From: Gammaproteobacteria bacterium HGW-Gammaproteobacteria-15
GTDB taxonomy: Bacteria > Pseudomonadota > Gammaproteobacteria > Enterobacterales > Alteromonadaceae
Assembly: GCA_002840125.1 (NCBI GenBank)
Contig: PGZF01000003.1
Span: forward strand, 372,001-436,000
Reading direction: 5' to 3'
Length of the DNA: 64,000 bases
Both the position numbers and the translations under genes were made by a program. Shown here in pieces: positions 62,826-64,000 of this stretch; the stretch's first letter is position 1, and each line of letters begins with the position of its first letter. A model generated the notes under the pieces. It saw only the letters and a list, made by a program, of their open reading frames with translations. It was not told the origin of the DNA and did not search any database.

Positions 62826-64000
62826 TTGACAAATTACTTCAGACAGTTAACTCTGCCCTGGCTTATTGCACTTAGCCTGATGCTGTTATTTACCGCGTTG
62901 TGGTATCACTACGAAAGCAAAATTATGCAGCGCGCACAGGTACAGCAATATACCTCTAGTCTGCAATTTAGTATCCGGCCTTTACTGACCAGTAAAAATC
63001 CTGATTTACTCAAAGCCCAGCTGAATCATTTACGTTATGCCAGTGTTCTGCCTGTTGGCGCTATTGCCGTATACAGCGACACCGGCAGATTAATAAGTGG
63101 TACAGATAAAGCCGCTTTGTTACCACAGTTCCAGCCACAACAGAGGCAACATGAGTTTCACTTATTGCATGAAGCCGGCAAATTAATTGCAGTACAAGCT
63201 ATGTCGTCGTCAGCAGCCAGCAGTGGCTATGAAGACGTTATTGCCGGGCAGAATGACAATTACTATATTGTGGTCCAGCTTGATGCGCCGGGTAACTACA
63301 GTGTTTGGTTAGTGCCCGTACTGGTAGTGGCTATGTTAGGCTGGGCGGCTTTACTGGTAATGCTGAGCAGTATTGGCCGGGTGTCGCAACGCCAGCAAAC
63401 CGATATCAGTTTGCTGGTGCATAAACTCAGCCAGTTAAAGCAGGGCCAGTTAAACAGCCGGTTAGATGAAGACCTGGTATCAGAGTTGGCGCCATTAAAA
63501 TTAGCGCTGAACGAACTTGCCGGCCAGCAACTAAACAACCGTTCCCGCGATGACACAGAAAAAAACCAGCTTAAACAGCAGATAACAGAATTAACCCAAT
63601 CGCTTGCCAGCGAAAAACAGCAAACTGCACAGTTACAAAGGTTATATGAACAAAGCAAACAAAAGCAGCAGCAACAGATTTTACAGTTAAGGCAACTGAC
63701 ACAACAGCAGGCTGTTATGCCGGACAAACTCCTGCAGCAGGCACTTCACAGCCAGTTAATGTTGGCAGAGTTAACACTGGCAACCGAGCCTGAGCCTCTG
63801 ACTCCGCTGGTATTAACTGAATACGTTGCCCGGCAATTGCCACATTACCGCAGTATACTGGCCGCGCAAAATCTGACGTTACTACTCAATGAGGCAGCAG
63901 CCAACGCGGTGTACCAAATGGCATTGCCTGAGAGTTTACTAACAATGCTGTTGACAGCTTTGCTGCGCTTAAGCAGCCACTCTGAGGGGATAACAGAGCT
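62826..64000 (+). CDS. Two-TM sensor-like protein with coiled coil, 3' truncated
   Basis: The frame is open from a TTG at 62826 (in-frame stop TAA two codons earlier, TAGG 7 nt upstream) to the right edge, 391 codons. It shows a first membrane helix (about residues 9-25), a 130-residue periplasmic domain and a second helix (about 160-180). A HAMP-like linker and a long Gln-rich coiled coil (about 240-290) follow, then a region ending in LPESLLTMLLTALLRLSS, which resembles the N-box region of histidine-kinase ATPase domains. No H-box histidine motif is visible between coiled coil and that region. The identity cannot be settled without the rest of the gene. Confidence 0.65.
   Translation, partial: MTNYFRQLTLPWLIALSLMLLFTALWYHYESKIMQRAQVQQYTSSLQFSIRPLLTSKNPDLLKAQLNHLRYASVLPVGAIAVYSDTGRLISGTDKAALLPQFQPQQRQHEFHLLHEAGKLIAVQAMSSSAASSGYEDVIAGQNDNYYIVVQLDAPGNYSVWLVPVLVVAMLGWAALLVMLSSIGRVSQRQQTDISLLVHKLSQLKQGQLNSRLDEDLVSELAPLKLALNELAGQQLNNRSRDDTEKNQLKQQITELTQSLASEKQQTAQLQRLYEQSKQKQQQQILQLRQLTQQQAVMPDKLLQQALHSQLMLAELTLATEPEPLTPLVLTEYVARQLPHYRSILAAQNLTLLLNEAAANAVYQMALPESLLTMLLTALLRLSSHSEGITE

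Noticed and set aside
63296-63727. 143-residue Cys/Ser-rich minus-strand frame
   Set aside because: It is the antisense image of the Gln- and Leu-rich coiled coil of the sensor-like gene, which explains its odd composition.

Overview
The window looks like chromosomal DNA of a marine or aquatic gammaproteobacterium of the Alteromonadales/Chromatiales border (Rheinheimera, Arsukibacterium, Alishewanella type). The evidence is the gene order argCBFGH, mrcA, pilMNOPQ-aroKB-damX-dam, rpe, trpS, the YhfA-type OsmC protein and E. coli-like SpeD, and several small families typical of that group (DUF2970, DUF2333, TIGR04219, PspC). This assignment is inferred from gene content only. I see no insertion sequence, prophage, CRISPR array, tRNA or rRNA.

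Layout. 1-2.1 kb: the 3' part of a sensor diguanylate cyclase. 2.1-7.7 kb: the arginine operon argCBFGH behind two adjacent ARG boxes and a sigma70-like promoter. 7.7-10.3 kb: mrcA (PBP1a), convergent to argH. 10.4-19.3 kb: pilMNOPQ, aroK, aroB, damX and dam. 19.2-20.5 kb: a minus-strand group of two small proteins and a TorF-type outer-membrane protein. 20.7-22.5 kb: rpe and trpS. 22.7-50.5 kb: a large arabinan/L-arabinose locus. 50.7-57.7 kb: pabA, an HDOD protein, the arginine-succinyl genes astC(argD)-astA-astD, a DUF3802-like protein and an OsmC protein. 57.7-59.5 kb: speD and dusA. 59.7-64 kb: small membrane proteins with a PspC domain, a PCu(A)C copper chaperone, DUF2333, a beta-barrel protein and the start of an unrecognised two-TM sensor-like protein that runs off the window.

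The arabinan locus is the accessory centrepiece. A TonB-dependent receptor would bring arabinan fragments across the outer membrane. Six GH43 enzymes (five exported or lipoprotein, one cytoplasmic) and one exported GH127/146 beta-L-arabinofuranosidase would release L-arabinose and short oligomers. A GPH symporter next to the cytoplasmic GH43 and a two-permease sugar ABC transporter give two inner-membrane routes. Mutarotase, an SDR dehydrogenase, an SMP-30 lactonase, an IlvD/Edd dehydratase, a FAH-fold (AraD1-type) dehydratase and a semialdehyde dehydrogenase make a complete non-phosphorylative route from L-arabinose to 2-oxoglutarate. A GntR/FCD regulator lies at one edge. A-T-rich sites sharing an ACAATA core, several inside inverted repeats, lie upstream of most of the transcription units and form a candidate regulon signal.

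Several genes lie outside plain open-frame listings and were read by hand: a 36-residue acidic ORF (47514-47624), two tiny membrane proteins (59989-60120 and 60136-60258) and the 3'-truncated sensor-like gene (62826-64000), which has a TTG start.
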